Of a stretch of 64,000 nucleotides of DNA, positions 54,546 through 63,424 are shown one piece after another (the first letter of the stretch is position 1; every line of letters begins with the position of its first letter). Source of the stretch: Bradyrhizobium sp. CCBAU 53338 (GTDB lineage Bacteria; Pseudomonadota; Alphaproteobacteria; Rhizobiales; Xanthobacteraceae); contig NZ_CP030048.1 in NCBI RefSeq assembly GCF_015291665.1, positions 4,898,001 through 4,962,000 on the forward strand, in the 5' to 3' direction. The notes under the pieces are model-generated. The model did not search any database. It saw only the letters and a list, made by a program, of their open reading frames with translations, and was not told the origin of the DNA. A program made the translations under genes and the position numbers.

Positions 54546-56039
54546 TCACTCCCAGGACCAGGCCGAGAAATCGTTCTCGAACTGCGGGACTTCCTTCCAG
54601 ACGCCCTTCAGCTTCTTGTTGATGACCGTCGGCCATTGCGGCTGGAACAGGAAGCCGGCCACGGCATCGGTCGCCAGCATCTTCTGGGCATCGCCAAGCA
54701 GCTTGGCGCGGCCGGCCTGGTCAGGCGTCGACACGATCTGCTTGTACAGCGCGTTGAAGGCCTCGCTGTTGTAGCCGAGATAGAAGTCGGGCTCGGTCAG
54801 CTTGACGAGATCGAACGGCTCGACATGCGAGACGATGGTGAGGTCGTAATTGTGCGGCCCGTTCGGCGCGAACACCTGCGACAGCCACTGCGCCCACTCG
54901 ACATTCTCGATCTTGGCGACGATGCCCACCTTGGCGAGCTGGGCCGCGAGGATCTCGCCGCCCTGCCGCGCGTAGGGCGGCGGCGGCAGCTTCAGGCTGA
55001 GCTCGAGCGGCGTGGTGACGCCGGCCTCGGCCAGCAGCTTCTTCGCCTTCTCCGGATCGTAAGGGTTGATGCCAGTCGTGTCGACATAGCCGAGCGAGCC
55101 CGGCGTGTAGAAGCTGCCGATCGGCGTGCCGAAGCCTTCGACCGCGCCGTCGATCATCGCCTTGCGGTCGATGGCGGCGAGGATCGCACGGCGCACCCTG
55201 ACGTCGTCGAGCGGCTTCTTCTTCTCGTTGATGGCGACGATGGTCTTGGCCTTGGAGCCGCCGATCAGCACGGTGAAGCGCGGATCGTTCTTGAACTGCG
55301 CAACACCGCGGGTGGTGACGCGCGGGAACGCATCGACGTCCCCGGACAGCAGCGCTGCAATCTGCGCGGCCGGATCGCCGATGAAGCGGATCGTCACCTT
55401 GGACAGCTTGATCGCGGAGGCGTTGCGGTAGTCGGCCCATTTGTTCAGCGTGAGCGAGGAGCCCTTGACCCAGCCGCCCAGCTGGTACGGCCCGGTGCCG
55501 ACCGGCTGGGTGATGTTGGTCGCCGCGCTCTTCGGCTCGACGATCGAGCCGCTCGCCTGCCCCAGCAGGAACGGCAGGTTCGGCTCGGGATATTTCAGCG
55601 TCAGCACGACCGTGTCGGCGTCGGGCGCGTCGACCTTCTCGAACGCCTGGTACAGGCTCTTGTCCTTGTTGGTGCTGTTCGCGGCCGCGTTGCGCTCGAA
55701 CGAGAATTTGACGGCGGCTGAATTGAAAGCCTCGCCGTTCTGGAATTTGACGCCCTTGCGCAGCTTGAAGGTATACGTCTTCAAATCGGGCGATGCCGTC
55801 CAGCTCTCGGCCAGCAGCGGCGAGACCGAGCCGTCCTCGTTGATCTTGGTCAGGGTCTCATAGATGTTGTAGAGCGTGACCTCGGCGATCGCGGCGGCGG
55901 CGGCATTGGTGGGATCGAGCCCCGGCGGCTCCAGCGTCATGCCCATGACGACGCTGTCCTTCTTGCCCTGCGCCAGCACCGGCAGCGGCGCCGCGGCCAA
56001 TGCGGCGGCAAAAGCGACGATCGAAAGCTTCTTCAACAT
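54546..56039 (-). CDS. Peptide/nickel-type ABC transporter substrate-binding protein (SBP_bac_5)
   Basis: This 497-residue periplasmic binding protein of the DppA/OppA class delivers oligopeptides, amides or similar compounds to the permease encoded upstream. It has a signal peptide (residues 1-23, ending PVLAQ), then GMTLEPPGLDPTNAAAAAI, LAESWTASPDLKTYTFKLRKGVKFQNGE and a C-terminal FLFQPQWPTVINKKLKG. The ATG follows GGGAGTTAGGC. It is the last gene of the minus-strand operon, 54 bases after the F-type ATPase gene, and is followed by a terminator. The amidase at the head of the operon suggests an amide-containing ligand. Confidence 0.93.
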   Translation of the reverse strand: MLKKLSIVAFAAALAAAPLPVLAQGKKDSVVMGMTLEPPGLDPTNAAAAAIAEVTLYNIYETLTKINEDGSVSPLLAESWTASPDLKTYTFKLRKGVKFQNGEAFNSAAVKFSFERNAAANSTNKDKSLYQAFEKVDAPDADTVVLTLKYPEPNLPFLLGQASGSIVEPKSAATNITQPVGTGPYQLGGWVKGSSLTLNKWADYRNASAIKLSKVTIRFIGDPAAQIAALLSGDVDAFPRVTTRGVAQFKNDPRFTVLIGGSKAKTIVAINEKKKPLDDVRVRRAILAAIDRKAMIDGAVEGFGTPIGSFYTPGSLGYVDTTGINPYDPEKAKKLLAEAGVTTPLELSLKLPPPPYARQGGEILAAQLAKVGIVAKIENVEWAQWLSQVFAPNGPHNYDLTIVSHVEPFDLVKLTEPDFYLGYNSEAFNALYKQIVSTPDQAGRAKLLGDAQKMLATDAVAGFLFQPQWPTVINKKLKGVWKEVPQFENDFSAWSWE

Positions 56040-56093
56040 GCCTAACTCCCCGGCCTTCTCTGTTTCCAGCCTACGCCAATCCTCGGGCGGACA

Positions 56094-57098
56094 CTAACCT
56101 TCCAGGCCCGCCTGCGGCAATGCCATCACGGCCTCCGCCTTGTGGCAGGCGGCGAGATGTCCCTCGCCCACCCTGCGTAGCAAGGGCGGAACCTCGCTGC
56201 AATGCTGGTCGGCGAGCGGACAACGCGCAACATAGGGGCATCCGGTCGCCGCCGCCGATTGCGAGGCGATCGCCTGGGCGCCGCGCCGCCGCCGACCGCC
56301 CCCGGCGCGTGCCCGCGGCACGGCGTCCAGCAGCGCCCGCGTATAGGGATGGGCGCAGCGCTCGAACAGGTCTTCCGGCCGCCCCTGCTCGACCACGCGG
56401 CCGAGATACATCACCGCGACCTCGTCGCAGAGATAGTCGACGACGGCAAGGTCGTGGCTGATCAGGATGTAGCTGAGGCCGAACTGCTCCTGGAGGTCCT
56501 GCATCAGGTTCAGCACCTGGGCCTGCACGGAGACGTCGAGCGCGGAGACGGGTTCATCCGCGACGATCAGTTTGGGTTGCGTGATCAGCGCGCGCGCAAT
56601 GGCGATTCGCTGGCGCTGGCCGCCGGAGAATTCGTGCGGATATTTGTCCATGTCCGCTTCGCGCAGGCCGACCTGCTTCAGCACGGCGGCAACGCGGGCT
56701 CGGAACGTATTGCGGTCGGCATCGTCAAGCACGGTGAGCGGCTCGGCGACGATCCGCGCGATGGTCTGGCGCGGGTCGAGCGAGCCGTAAGGATCCTGGA
56801 ACACCATCTGGAAATCGCGGCGTGCGCGGCGCAATTCATCAGGCGAGATGCGGTTGAGATCGCGGCCGAGCAGCGTGACCTGCCCCGCCGTCGGCCGCTC
56901 CAGCGCCATCACGACGCGCGCGAAGGTCGACTTGCCGGATCCGGATTCGCCGACGATGCCGAGGCTCTTGCCGGCCTGGACCTGCACGCTGACGCCGTTG
57001 AGCGCGCACACCTCTCCGGGCGGACGAAACAGGCTTTCGCGCGGCAGCGCGTAGCGCTGCTCGAGATTCCTGACGTCGAGAAGAGGTGCTGTGGTCAT
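56094..57098 (-). CDS. Dipeptide/oligopeptide ABC transporter ATP-binding protein (DppF/OppF type)
   Basis: This ABC ATPase of 334 residues has Walker [15 protein letters not shown]-loop [15 protein letters not shown], signature [16 protein letters not shown] and Walker [13 protein letters not shown]. Its C-terminal oligopeptide-type extension carries a cysteine pattern ([15 protein letters not shown]). The ATG at 57098 overlaps the D-type ATPase stop (ATGA). An open frame to 57203 lies inside that gene. It pairs with the adjacent D-type subunit to energise uptake. Confidence 0.93.
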   Translation of the reverse strand: MTTAPLLDVRNLEQRYALPRESLFRPPGEVCALNGVSVQVQAGKSLGIVGESGSGKSTFARVVMALERPTAGQVTLLGRDLNRISPDELRRARRDFQMVFQDPYGSLDPRQTIARIVAEPLTVLDDADRNTFRARVAAVLKQVGLREADMDKYPHEFSGGQRQRIAIARALITQPKLIVADEPVSALDVSVQAQVLNLMQDLQEQFGLSYILISHDLAVVDYLCDEVAVMYLGRVVEQGRPEDLFERCAHPYTRALLDAVPRARAGGGRRRRGAQAIASQSAAATGCPYVARCPLADQHCSEVPPLLRRVGEGHLAACHKAEAVMALPQAGLEG

Positions 57099-58102
57099 GC
57101 GGACAGCGCCTCGACATTCGCGGCCATCGACACATCGGTGCGCACGCAGCGCACGGCGTGGCCCGGGCCGACCTCGACCATCGGCGGCAGCGCCGCACGA
57201 CATCTTTCCTCGACCAGCGGACAGCGCTCGCCGAAGGCGCAGCCGACCGGCAGATCGGCGAGCTCCGGCACCGTGCCCGAGATCGTCGTCAGCCGCGTCC
57301 CCTTGCGCGCACCGAGTTTTGGACGGGCACGGAACAGGCCTTGCGTGTACGGATGGCCCATGCGGCGGAACACCTCGTCGGTCGGCCCGCTCTCGACCAC
57401 CGTGCCGCCATACATCACCATCATGCGCTGCACATTCTCGGCGATGACGCCGAGATCGTGCGAGATCAGGATCATCGACATGCCGCGCTCCTCGACCAGA
57501 TCGGCGATGAGATCGAGGATCTGGCCCTGGATGGTGACGTCGAGCGCGGTGGTGGGCTCGTCCGCGATCAACAGATCGGGCTCGCAGGCCAGCGCCATCG
57601 CAATCGTGACGCGCTGGCGCTGGCCGCCGGAGAACTGGTGCGGATAGGCATCGATGCGTTTTGCCGGATCGGGCAGCCCGACGCGGTCGAGCAAGGCGAT
57701 CGCCTCCCTCCGCGCCTGCGCGGCGGAATATTTCTTGTGACGCCGCAAGGGTTCTGCAACCTGATGGCCGATCGTGTGCATCGGGTTGAGAGCCGTCATC
57801 GGCTCCTGGAAGATCATGCTGATGCGGTTGCCGCGCAGCTTGCAGTATTCAGCATCCGGAAGCCGCGCGAGCTCTTTGCCATCAAGCTTGATGCTGCCGG
57901 TCACAGCCGCGCTGTCAGGCAGCAATCCCATCAGCGATAGCGCCGTGACCGACTTGCCGCAGCCGGATTCGCCGACAAGCCCGAGCGTCTCGCCGCGCTT
58001 CAGCGCAAAGCTGACGCCGCGCACGGCCTGTGCTGGGCCGCGGCTTGTGTTGAGGCGGACGCCGAGATTGGCGACCTCGATCAGCGCTGCGGGATCAACC
58101 AT
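57095..58102 (-). CDS. Dipeptide/oligopeptide ABC transporter ATP-binding protein (DppD/OppD type)
   Basis: This partner ATPase of about 335 residues has Walker [32 protein letters not shown], signature [16 protein letters not shown], Walker [13 protein letters not shown], and a C-terminal cysteine segment ([14 protein letters not shown]). The ATG at 58102 has GGGAG at a good distance. A GTG at 58108 that overlaps the permease stop is the alternative and would add two residues. Its end overlaps the F-type ATPase by 4 nt. Confidence 0.92.
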   Translation of the reverse strand: MVDPAALIEVANLGVRLNTSRGPAQAVRGVSFALKRGETLGLVGESGCGKSVTALSLMGLLPDSAAVTGSIKLDGKELARLPDAEYCKLRGNRISMIFQEPMTALNPMHTIGHQVAEPLRRHKKYSAAQARREAIALLDRVGLPDPAKRIDAYPHQFSGGQRQRVTIAMALACEPDLLIADEPTTALDVTIQGQILDLIADLVEERGMSMILISHDLGVIAENVQRMMVMYGGTVVESGPTDEVFRRMGHPYTQGLFRARPKLGARKGTRLTTISGTVPELADLPVGCAFGERCPLVEERCRAALPPMVEVGPGHAVRCVRTDVSMAANVEALSA

Positions 58103-58104
58103 CG

Positions 58105-58998
58105 TCACCGCTCCCGCGCCAGTCTGGGATCGAGCAAGTCGCGAAGACCGTCGCCGAGCAGATTGAGGCCGAGCACGGCGATGGCGATCGCAGCGCCCGG
58201 ATAGACCGCGAGCATCGGCGACTGGAACAACATGGTTTGCGCGTCATTCAGCATACGCCCCCAGGACGGTTGCGGCGGCTGCGTGCCGAGGCCGAGATAG
58301 GACAAAGCGGCCTCTGCAAGAATGGCGAGCGCAAACTGGATCGTCGCTTGCACGATCAGGATCGACAGGATGTTCGGCAGCACGTGCTCGATGGTGATGC
58401 GGAAGGCGCCCTTGCCCGAGGCGCGCGCGGCCAGCACGAATTCGCGCGCCCAGATCGCATTGGCCGAGCCGCGCGTCAGCCGGGTCAAGGTCGGGATCTG
58501 GAAGATGCCGATCGCGATGATCGAGGTCACCATGCCCGGCCCCGCGACCGCCGCGAGCATGATCGCGGAGAGCACGGCGGGGAACGCGAAGGTGAAGTCA
58601 GAAAAGCGCATGATTATCTCTTCGGTCCAGCCGCGCTTGGCCGAGGCAATCAGGCCGAGGCAGACGCCGAAGGTGAGACCGATGCTGACCGCGATGATGC
58701 CGACCAGGATGGTCGAGCGCGCGCCGGCGAGCAGCAGCGAGACGATGTCGCGACCGAAGGAATCGGTGCCGAGCCAGTGCGCCGCCGACGGCGGCCTGAG
58801 TTTCGAGGCGATGTCGATCTCGTAAGGCGACCACGGCGTCCACACCAGCGACAGCAGCGCCGAGACCACCACCAGCAGGCTCAGTGCACCGCCCAGCACG
58901 AAACTGCGATGGCGCAGCGCGCGGCCCCAGAAGGTCTTTGCCGGCAAGGGGCGCGTTGGGGCTGGCGCGTCGACTGAACTGGTTAGAGGCGCGCTCAC
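58105..58998 (-). CDS. Dipeptide-type ABC transporter permease (DppC/OppC type)
   Basis: This inner-membrane permease of 297 residues begins at GTG 58998 (VSAPLTSSVDAPAP), overlapping the DppB-type stop (GTGA). After a cytoplasmic tail it has an N-terminal membrane segment (about 33-55). It then has the periplasmic motif HWLGTDSFGRDIVSLLLAGA and the permease EAA loop (EFVLAARASGKGAFRITIEHVLPNI) that contacts the ATPases. Several further membrane segments follow. The gene order B-C-D-F is standard. Confidence 0.93.
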   Translation of the reverse strand: MSAPLTSSVDAPAPTRPLPAKTFWGRALRHRSFVLGGALSLLVVVSALLSLVWTPWSPYEIDIASKLRPPSAAHWLGTDSFGRDIVSLLLAGARSTILVGIIAVSIGLTFGVCLGLIASAKRGWTEEIIMRFSDFTFAFPAVLSAIMLAAVAGPGMVTSIIAIGIFQIPTLTRLTRGSANAIWAREFVLAARASGKGAFRITIEHVLPNILSILIVQATIQFALAILAEAALSYLGLGTQPPQPSWGRMLNDAQTMLFQSPMLAVYPGAAIAIAVLGLNLLGDGLRDLLDPRLARER

Positions 58999-59945
58999 AG
59001 GTCGTGCACCTTGATGCGGGGATCGATGAAGGCGTAGAGCACGTCGACCACGAAATTGACGATGACGACCATGGCGGCCAGCAGCATCACGCAATTGCGC
59101 ACCACGATCAGGTCGCGGTTGGCAATCGACTGGAAGATCAGCCGGCCAAGGCCCGGCAGATAGAACACGTTCTCGATCACGATCGTGCCGGCGAGCAGAT
59201 TGGCGAATTGCAGTCCCATCACCGTCATCACGGGGATCATGGCATTGCGCAGCACGTGGCTCCACAGCACCTCGCGCTTGCCGAGCCCTTTTGCGCGCGC
59301 CGTCCGGACGAAGTCCTCGCGCAGGACTTCGAGCACGGCCGAGCGCGTGACGCGGGCAAGAATGGCGGCCTGCACCACGGCCAACGAGATCGACGGCAGC
59401 AGCAGCGATTTGACTCCCAGCCAGATGCCGTCATCCCAGCCGGCAAATCCGCCCGCGGAAAGCCATTGCAGCCGCACGGCGAACAGCAGGACCAGGAGAA
59501 TGGCAAACCAGAAGTTTGGCAGCGCGATGCCGATCTGGGTCAGCGACATCACGCCGACATCGCCGAGCTTGTTGTGGTTGGCAGCGGTGTAAATGCCGGC
59601 CGAGAGCGCCAGCACGACCGTGATCAGCATCGACATGATCGCGAGCGGAATGGTCAGCACCAGCCGCTCCGCGATCAGGCTCGCAACCGGTGTGCCATAA
59701 ACATAGGAATTGCCGAGGTCGCCGACGACGAGGCCCCTGATCCATTGCACGTAGCGGACCGCCAGCGGCTGATCGAGCCCGAGCTTGACCGTGAGCGCGC
59801 GGACCGCGTCGGCCGAGGCGTCGGCGCCCATCAGCATTTGGGCGGCATTGCCCGGCAACGCGTCCAGCACCAGAAAAATGATCACGGATGCGCCGACCAG
59901 CGTCGCCAGCAATGTCAGAACACGTCGAAGGACAAATACGCTCAT
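58995..59945 (-). CDS. Dipeptide-type ABC transporter permease (DppB/OppB type)
   Basis: The 316-residue permease starts SVFVLRRVLTLLATLVGASV, a membrane segment. It has the periplasmic LGLDQPLAVRYVQWIRG region, the EAA loop DFVRTARAKGLGKREVLWSHVLRNAMIP and a C-terminal DVLYAFIDPRIKV, typical of DppB. The ATG is at 59945. It follows the amidase gene by 85 bases and overlaps the C-type permease gene, forming the core of an uptake system. Confidence 0.93.
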   Translation of the reverse strand: MSVFVLRRVLTLLATLVGASVIIFLVLDALPGNAAQMLMGADASADAVRALTVKLGLDQPLAVRYVQWIRGLVVGDLGNSYVYGTPVASLIAERLVLTIPLAIMSMLITVVLALSAGIYTAANHNKLGDVGVMSLTQIGIALPNFWFAILLVLLFAVRLQWLSAGGFAGWDDGIWLGVKSLLLPSISLAVVQAAILARVTRSAVLEVLREDFVRTARAKGLGKREVLWSHVLRNAMIPVMTVMGLQFANLLAGTIVIENVFYLPGLGRLIFQSIANRDLIVVRNCVMLLAAMVVIVNFVVDVLYAFIDPRIKVHDL

Positions 59946-60030
59946 GCGCGATCGGGCTCAGGGCTCATCAGCGGCACGATCAACATGTCCGGACGCCGGA
60001 CGCAAGCCCCTTGCTGGCCAGTGCATGCCG

Positions 60031-61452
60031 TCATTCCGGCCGGCGGGCGAGAAGGTCGTGCGAGGCCTCGAACAGCGCGCTGGCGCGCAGCAATTCCGCA
60101 TCGGCCCGGAAGCGGGCGACGAGTTGGAGCCCGATCGGCAGGCCGTCGCGGCCGAAACCGCAGGGCAAACTGACGGCGGGGTGGCCGGTCATGTTGAACG
60201 GCATGGTCCACGGGAACCAGTGCGGCCGGACGCTGTCAAACTGCACCCCGTCAATCTCGATCTTGCCGAACAGATCCTGGTCGATCGGCAGCGCGGTCCG
60301 GGTGATGGTCGGCATCGCCAGAAGGTGCCCACGCGCAAGCAATGATTGCACGCGACGGAACAGCGCTGTACGCGCGAACATCGCCTCCTGATAATCAACG
60401 CCGCTGACATTGGTCGCCAGCGCAATCTGCTTGACGAAGGCTTCGCTTAAGGCGTCGCCATGCTCGGCCACCAGCTTCGAAAAGCGCGAACGCCAGACGG
60501 TGTGGTTGATGGCGCGCCAGATCGGTTCGACGTCGTAGCCTTCGCCGGCGAACTCTTCGAGTTCGGCGCCCAGACTCGCGAGCCGGTCGAGGCTCGCCTT
60601 GAAGGCCGCGGCGACGTCCGCTGACACCGGGCGTCCTGGGGGCGCTGCGCAGAACAGGATTTTTTGCCCGCGCAGATCGCCACGCGGGGCGGCGGTGTCG
60701 ATGAAATCGGGCACGGGCATGCCGATCGACCAGGGATCGCAGGCATCCTCGCCCGATATCGCCTGCATCATCAGAGCCGTGTCGGCGACGGTGCGCGTGG
60801 TCGGCGTGACATAGGTCTGGTTGCCGAATGCATCGAGCGCCTGGCTGTGCGCGACCACGCCGTTGCTCTGCTTCAAACCGACCACGCCGTTGCAGGCGGC
60901 CGGAATGCGCGTCGAGCCGCCGCCGTCGGTCGCGATCGCCAGCGGTGCGATGCCGCTCGCCACCGCCACGGCAGCACCTCCACTGGAGCCGCCGGAGGAG
61001 CGCTCCGCGCTCCAGGCATTGCGGGTGCGGCCGAACAGCGGTGAATCGGTCAGGCATTTGCTGCCGAATTCCGGCGTCGTGGTCTTGCCGATCAGGATCG
61101 CGCCTGCGCCGCGCAGCTTTGCGACCGCGACGGCATCCTCGGTGGGTACATTGTCCTTGTAAGGAACGGCGCCGAAGGTGGTCTTCACGCCTTTGGTGTT
61201 GACGATGTCCTTGACTGTAACGGGCAGGCCATGCAGCAGACCAAGCGGCTCGCCTGACATGACCTTGCGCTCGGCCTCGCGTGCCGCTGCCATCGCCTCG
61301 TCGCCACAAATCGTGATGAAGCAGTTCAGCTTGGGCTGGAGCGCCTCGGCGCGCGCGAGTACCGCGCTGGTGATTTCGACGGGAGAAATCTGCTTGTTCG
61401 CAATCAGCGGACGCAATTCGGTAGCGGACAGCAGGCAGGGATCGCCGTTCAT
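60031..61452 (-). CDS. Amidase (amidase signature family)
   Basis: This 473-residue amidase of the GatA/amidase-signature family hydrolyses an amide bond with a Ser-cisSer-Lys triad: Lys81 in LPVTVKDIVNT, Ser157 in SSGGSSGGAAVAVASG and the nucleophile Ser180 in DGGGSTRIPAACNGVVGLK. The ATG at 61452 was preferred over ATG 61491, which reaches into the divergent promoter and lacks a ribosome-binding site. It is the first gene of the operon with the dipeptide-type transporter, implying uptake and hydrolysis of one amide substrate. Glutamyl-tRNA amidotransferase activity is unlikely because no gatB or gatC is nearby. Confidence 0.9.
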   Translation of the reverse strand: MNGDPCLLSATELRPLIANKQISPVEITSAVLARAEALQPKLNCFITICGDEAMAAAREAERKVMSGEPLGLLHGLPVTVKDIVNTKGVKTTFGAVPYKDNVPTEDAVAVAKLRGAGAILIGKTTTPEFGSKCLTDSPLFGRTRNAWSAERSSGGSSGGAAVAVASGIAPLAIATDGGGSTRIPAACNGVVGLKQSNGVVAHSQALDAFGNQTYVTPTTRTVADTALMMQAISGEDACDPWSIGMPVPDFIDTAAPRGDLRGQKILFCAAPPGRPVSADVAAAFKASLDRLASLGAELEEFAGEGYDVEPIWRAINHTVWRSRFSKLVAEHGDALSEAFVKQIALATNVSGVDYQEAMFARTALFRRVQSLLARGHLLAMPTITRTALPIDQDLFGKIEIDGVQFDSVRPHWFPWTMPFNMTGHPAVSLPCGFGRDGLPIGLQLVARFRADAELLRASALFEASHDLLARRPE

Positions 61453-61533
61453 CGTCAGATCATGCTCCGAAACGGCCTTCGTTGGCCCCATGCATTGACA
61501 ACGAGAATGACAGTTTTGTTAACTCGGCGTCCA

Positions 61534-61568
61534 ATACGATTTTGGTGGTCAACCCATACGGTTTCGGT
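61534..61568. promoter_or_regulatory. Candidate LysR operator (direct repeat) at the amidase/LysR divergent promoter
   Basis: ATACGATTTTGGT (61534-61546) and ATACGGTTTCGGT (61556-61568) match at 11 of 13 positions and are 22 bases apart, two helical turns. They lie between the divergent amidase and LysR starts, the second ending right at the LysR start codon. This fits autoregulation and amidase control by that LysR protein. Confidence 0.45.
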
Positions 61569-62462
61569 ATGCCTATGGATCTTCGCCGGCTCCGCTATTT
61601 CGTCGCCGTGGCCGAGACGCGCAGCGTCGGCAAGGCGGCCGAGCGGCTACGGATGGCGCAGCCGCCGCTCTCGGTCCAGATCCGCAAGCTCGAGGCCGAA
61701 GTCGGCGCACCGTTGTTCCACCGTGGCACGCGCGGCATGGACCTGACCGACGCGGGCCAGGCCCTGCTGGCGCGTGCAGGCGAGGCGCTGGCGCTTGCGG
61801 CAGATGGCATCGAAGCCGCCCGCGCGGTTGCGGCCGGTCGGCGCGGGCGGATCTCCGTCGGCTACATGTTCGTGCTGGCGAACGCCATGCTGCCGCGACT
61901 GATCCCCGAACTGCGGCGATCCATTCCCGGCGTTGATCTCGACTTCGTCGACCTCAGCGCATCGACACGCGAGGCGCGGCTACTCGACCGCAGCGTCACG
62001 GTAGCGCTGTGCATGCCGGCGATCCATCACCCCGAGATCCAGGTGGCGCGGATCGGCGCGCAGCGCTTCATGCTGGCGATGCCGAACCGCTCGCCGCTCG
62101 CGCGTCTCGGCGCCGTGCCGATGGCGCGATTGCAGGGCCGTCCGCTGGTCGCGCTGCCGCCGCCAGAGCGCGATCCCGCCTCCTCCGCGGTCGCGGCCCT
62201 GCTGCGACGGCATCAGATCGTGATGCCGATCGCAAGCCGTGTCGAGACGGCGCATTCGGCGATGAGCCTTGTCCTCGCCGGTGAAGGTCTTGCGATCCTG
62301 CCGGCCTGCGCCAGGCTCGGCGCGCCGCGCGGCATCGTATTCCGGCCGCTGCGGGACACAGTCGACTCCATCGACATCGCGGTATGCTGGCGGCGGGACT
62401 CGCAGAGCCCGTTGATCCCCAAATTTCTGAAGTGCGCCGAGAAAGTCGTCGCGCGGCTGTGA
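61569..62462 (+). CDS. LysR-family transcriptional regulator, divergent from the amidase/ABC operon
   Basis: This LysR regulator of 297 residues starts at ATG 61569 (MPMDLRRLRYF); ATG 61575 is also possible. The N-terminal HTH (FVAVAETRSVGKAAERLRMA then PPLSVQIRKLEAEVGAPLF) and effector domain (RISVGYMFVLANAMLPRLIPE, GEGLAILPAC) are typical. It diverges from the amidase operon by about 116 bases, so it probably controls that operon. Its 3' end converges with the sugar kinase gene 10 bases away. Confidence 0.92.
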   Translation: MPMDLRRLRYFVAVAETRSVGKAAERLRMAQPPLSVQIRKLEAEVGAPLFHRGTRGMDLTDAGQALLARAGEALALAADGIEAARAVAAGRRGRISVGYMFVLANAMLPRLIPELRRSIPGVDLDFVDLSASTREARLLDRSVTVALCMPAIHHPEIQVARIGAQRFMLAMPNRSPLARLGAVPMARLQGRPLVALPPPERDPASSAVAALLRRHQIVMPIASRVETAHSAMSLVLAGEGLAILPACARLGAPRGIVFRPLRDTVDSIDIAVCWRRDSQSPLIPKFLKCAEKVVARL

Positions 62463-62472
62463 GGAGAGCTAC

Positions 62473-63408
62473 CTACCAGCGCCAGCTGATTTCATGGCTC
62501 CAGGGCGGATCGGCGCCCGGGCGGGTGCAGGTCAGCCCGGCGCAATTGGCGGCGAACGACAGCGCGCGGCGGAGTTCCTCGGTGCCGATGCCCTTCAGTT
62601 GCGATCGGGAGAGACGGCCTTGCTTATGCAGGGCAAACAGCAATGCGGCCTGAAAGCTGTCGCCAGCGCCGATGGTGTCGGCGACCTGCACCTTCGGCGC
62701 TTCCACCTCGATCTGCCCTGCTTTTGCATGCCAGGCGATGGCGCCGTTGTTGCCGCGGGTGATGACGACGAGGCTCGAGCCTTGCCCCAGCATCGCGCTC
62801 GCGCGCTGCCGATACGGCTCCTCGCCGAAGAGATAGGTGAAGTCGACATCCGACATCTTGACGAGGTCGGCGCTGTCGGCGAACTCGGTCATGCGGGCAA
62901 GATAAGCCGGCTTGTCCTTGACCAGATTGGGCCGGCAATTTGGATCGAAAGAGATCGTCGACGAGGCCTTCGCGTCCGCGATGAGGGCCTTGGTCTCGGC
63001 CGCACCCTGGTCGTTCACCAGCGTGGTCGAGCCGACATGGACGGCCTCAACCGTATCGAACGGGATGCTCCCGCGCCGAAACGTCCAATTCCGCGTCGCG
63101 GTTTCGGCATCATAGAAGGCGTAATGCGATTCACCCGCGACGATGCGAACGAAGGCGAGCGTGGTCTGGTGATCGCTTCGGGTGGCGAGGCCCAGTTCGA
63201 CGCTCGACGCTACGGCGTGATCTGCGATCATGCGTCCGAACAGGTCGGTCGAGATGCCGCCGACAAAGCCGGTCGGGGCGCCGAGCCGCGCGATGCCGAT
63301 GGCGACGTTGAGGCAGGAGCCGCCCACCGCCGGCATCACCGCTTCGCGGCCGTCGGCGTTCTTCGTCGGCACGAAATCGATCAATGCATCGCCGCAGGAA
63401 ATCAGCAT
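62473..63408 (-). CDS. PfkB-family carbohydrate kinase (fructokinase-like)
   Basis: The 311-residue ribokinase/PfkB kinase phosphorylates a sugar using ATP. It opens LISCGDALIDFVPTK and has the PfkB signature 1 region VGGSCLNVAIGIARLGAPTGFVGG. The signature 2 region DTIGAGDSFQAALLFAL contains the catalytic Asp and anion hole. Residue patterns are closest to fructokinases. The ATG is at 63408; an open frame to 63615 is in the preceding gene. It lies 16 bases after the FGGY kinase gene, so the two are one operon for sugar or polyol breakdown. Confidence 0.9.
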   Translation of the reverse strand: MLISCGDALIDFVPTKNADGREAVMPAVGGSCLNVAIGIARLGAPTGFVGGISTDLFGRMIADHAVASSVELGLATRSDHQTTLAFVRIVAGESHYAFYDAETATRNWTFRRGSIPFDTVEAVHVGSTTLVNDQGAAETKALIADAKASSTISFDPNCRPNLVKDKPAYLARMTEFADSADLVKMSDVDFTYLFGEEPYRQRASAMLGQGSSLVVITRGNNGAIAWHAKAGQIEVEAPKVQVADTIGAGDSFQAALLFALHKQGRLSRSQLKGIGTEELRRALSFAANCAGLTCTRPGADPPWSHEISWRW

Positions 63409-63424
63409 GGCCCTTCGCGTCCTT

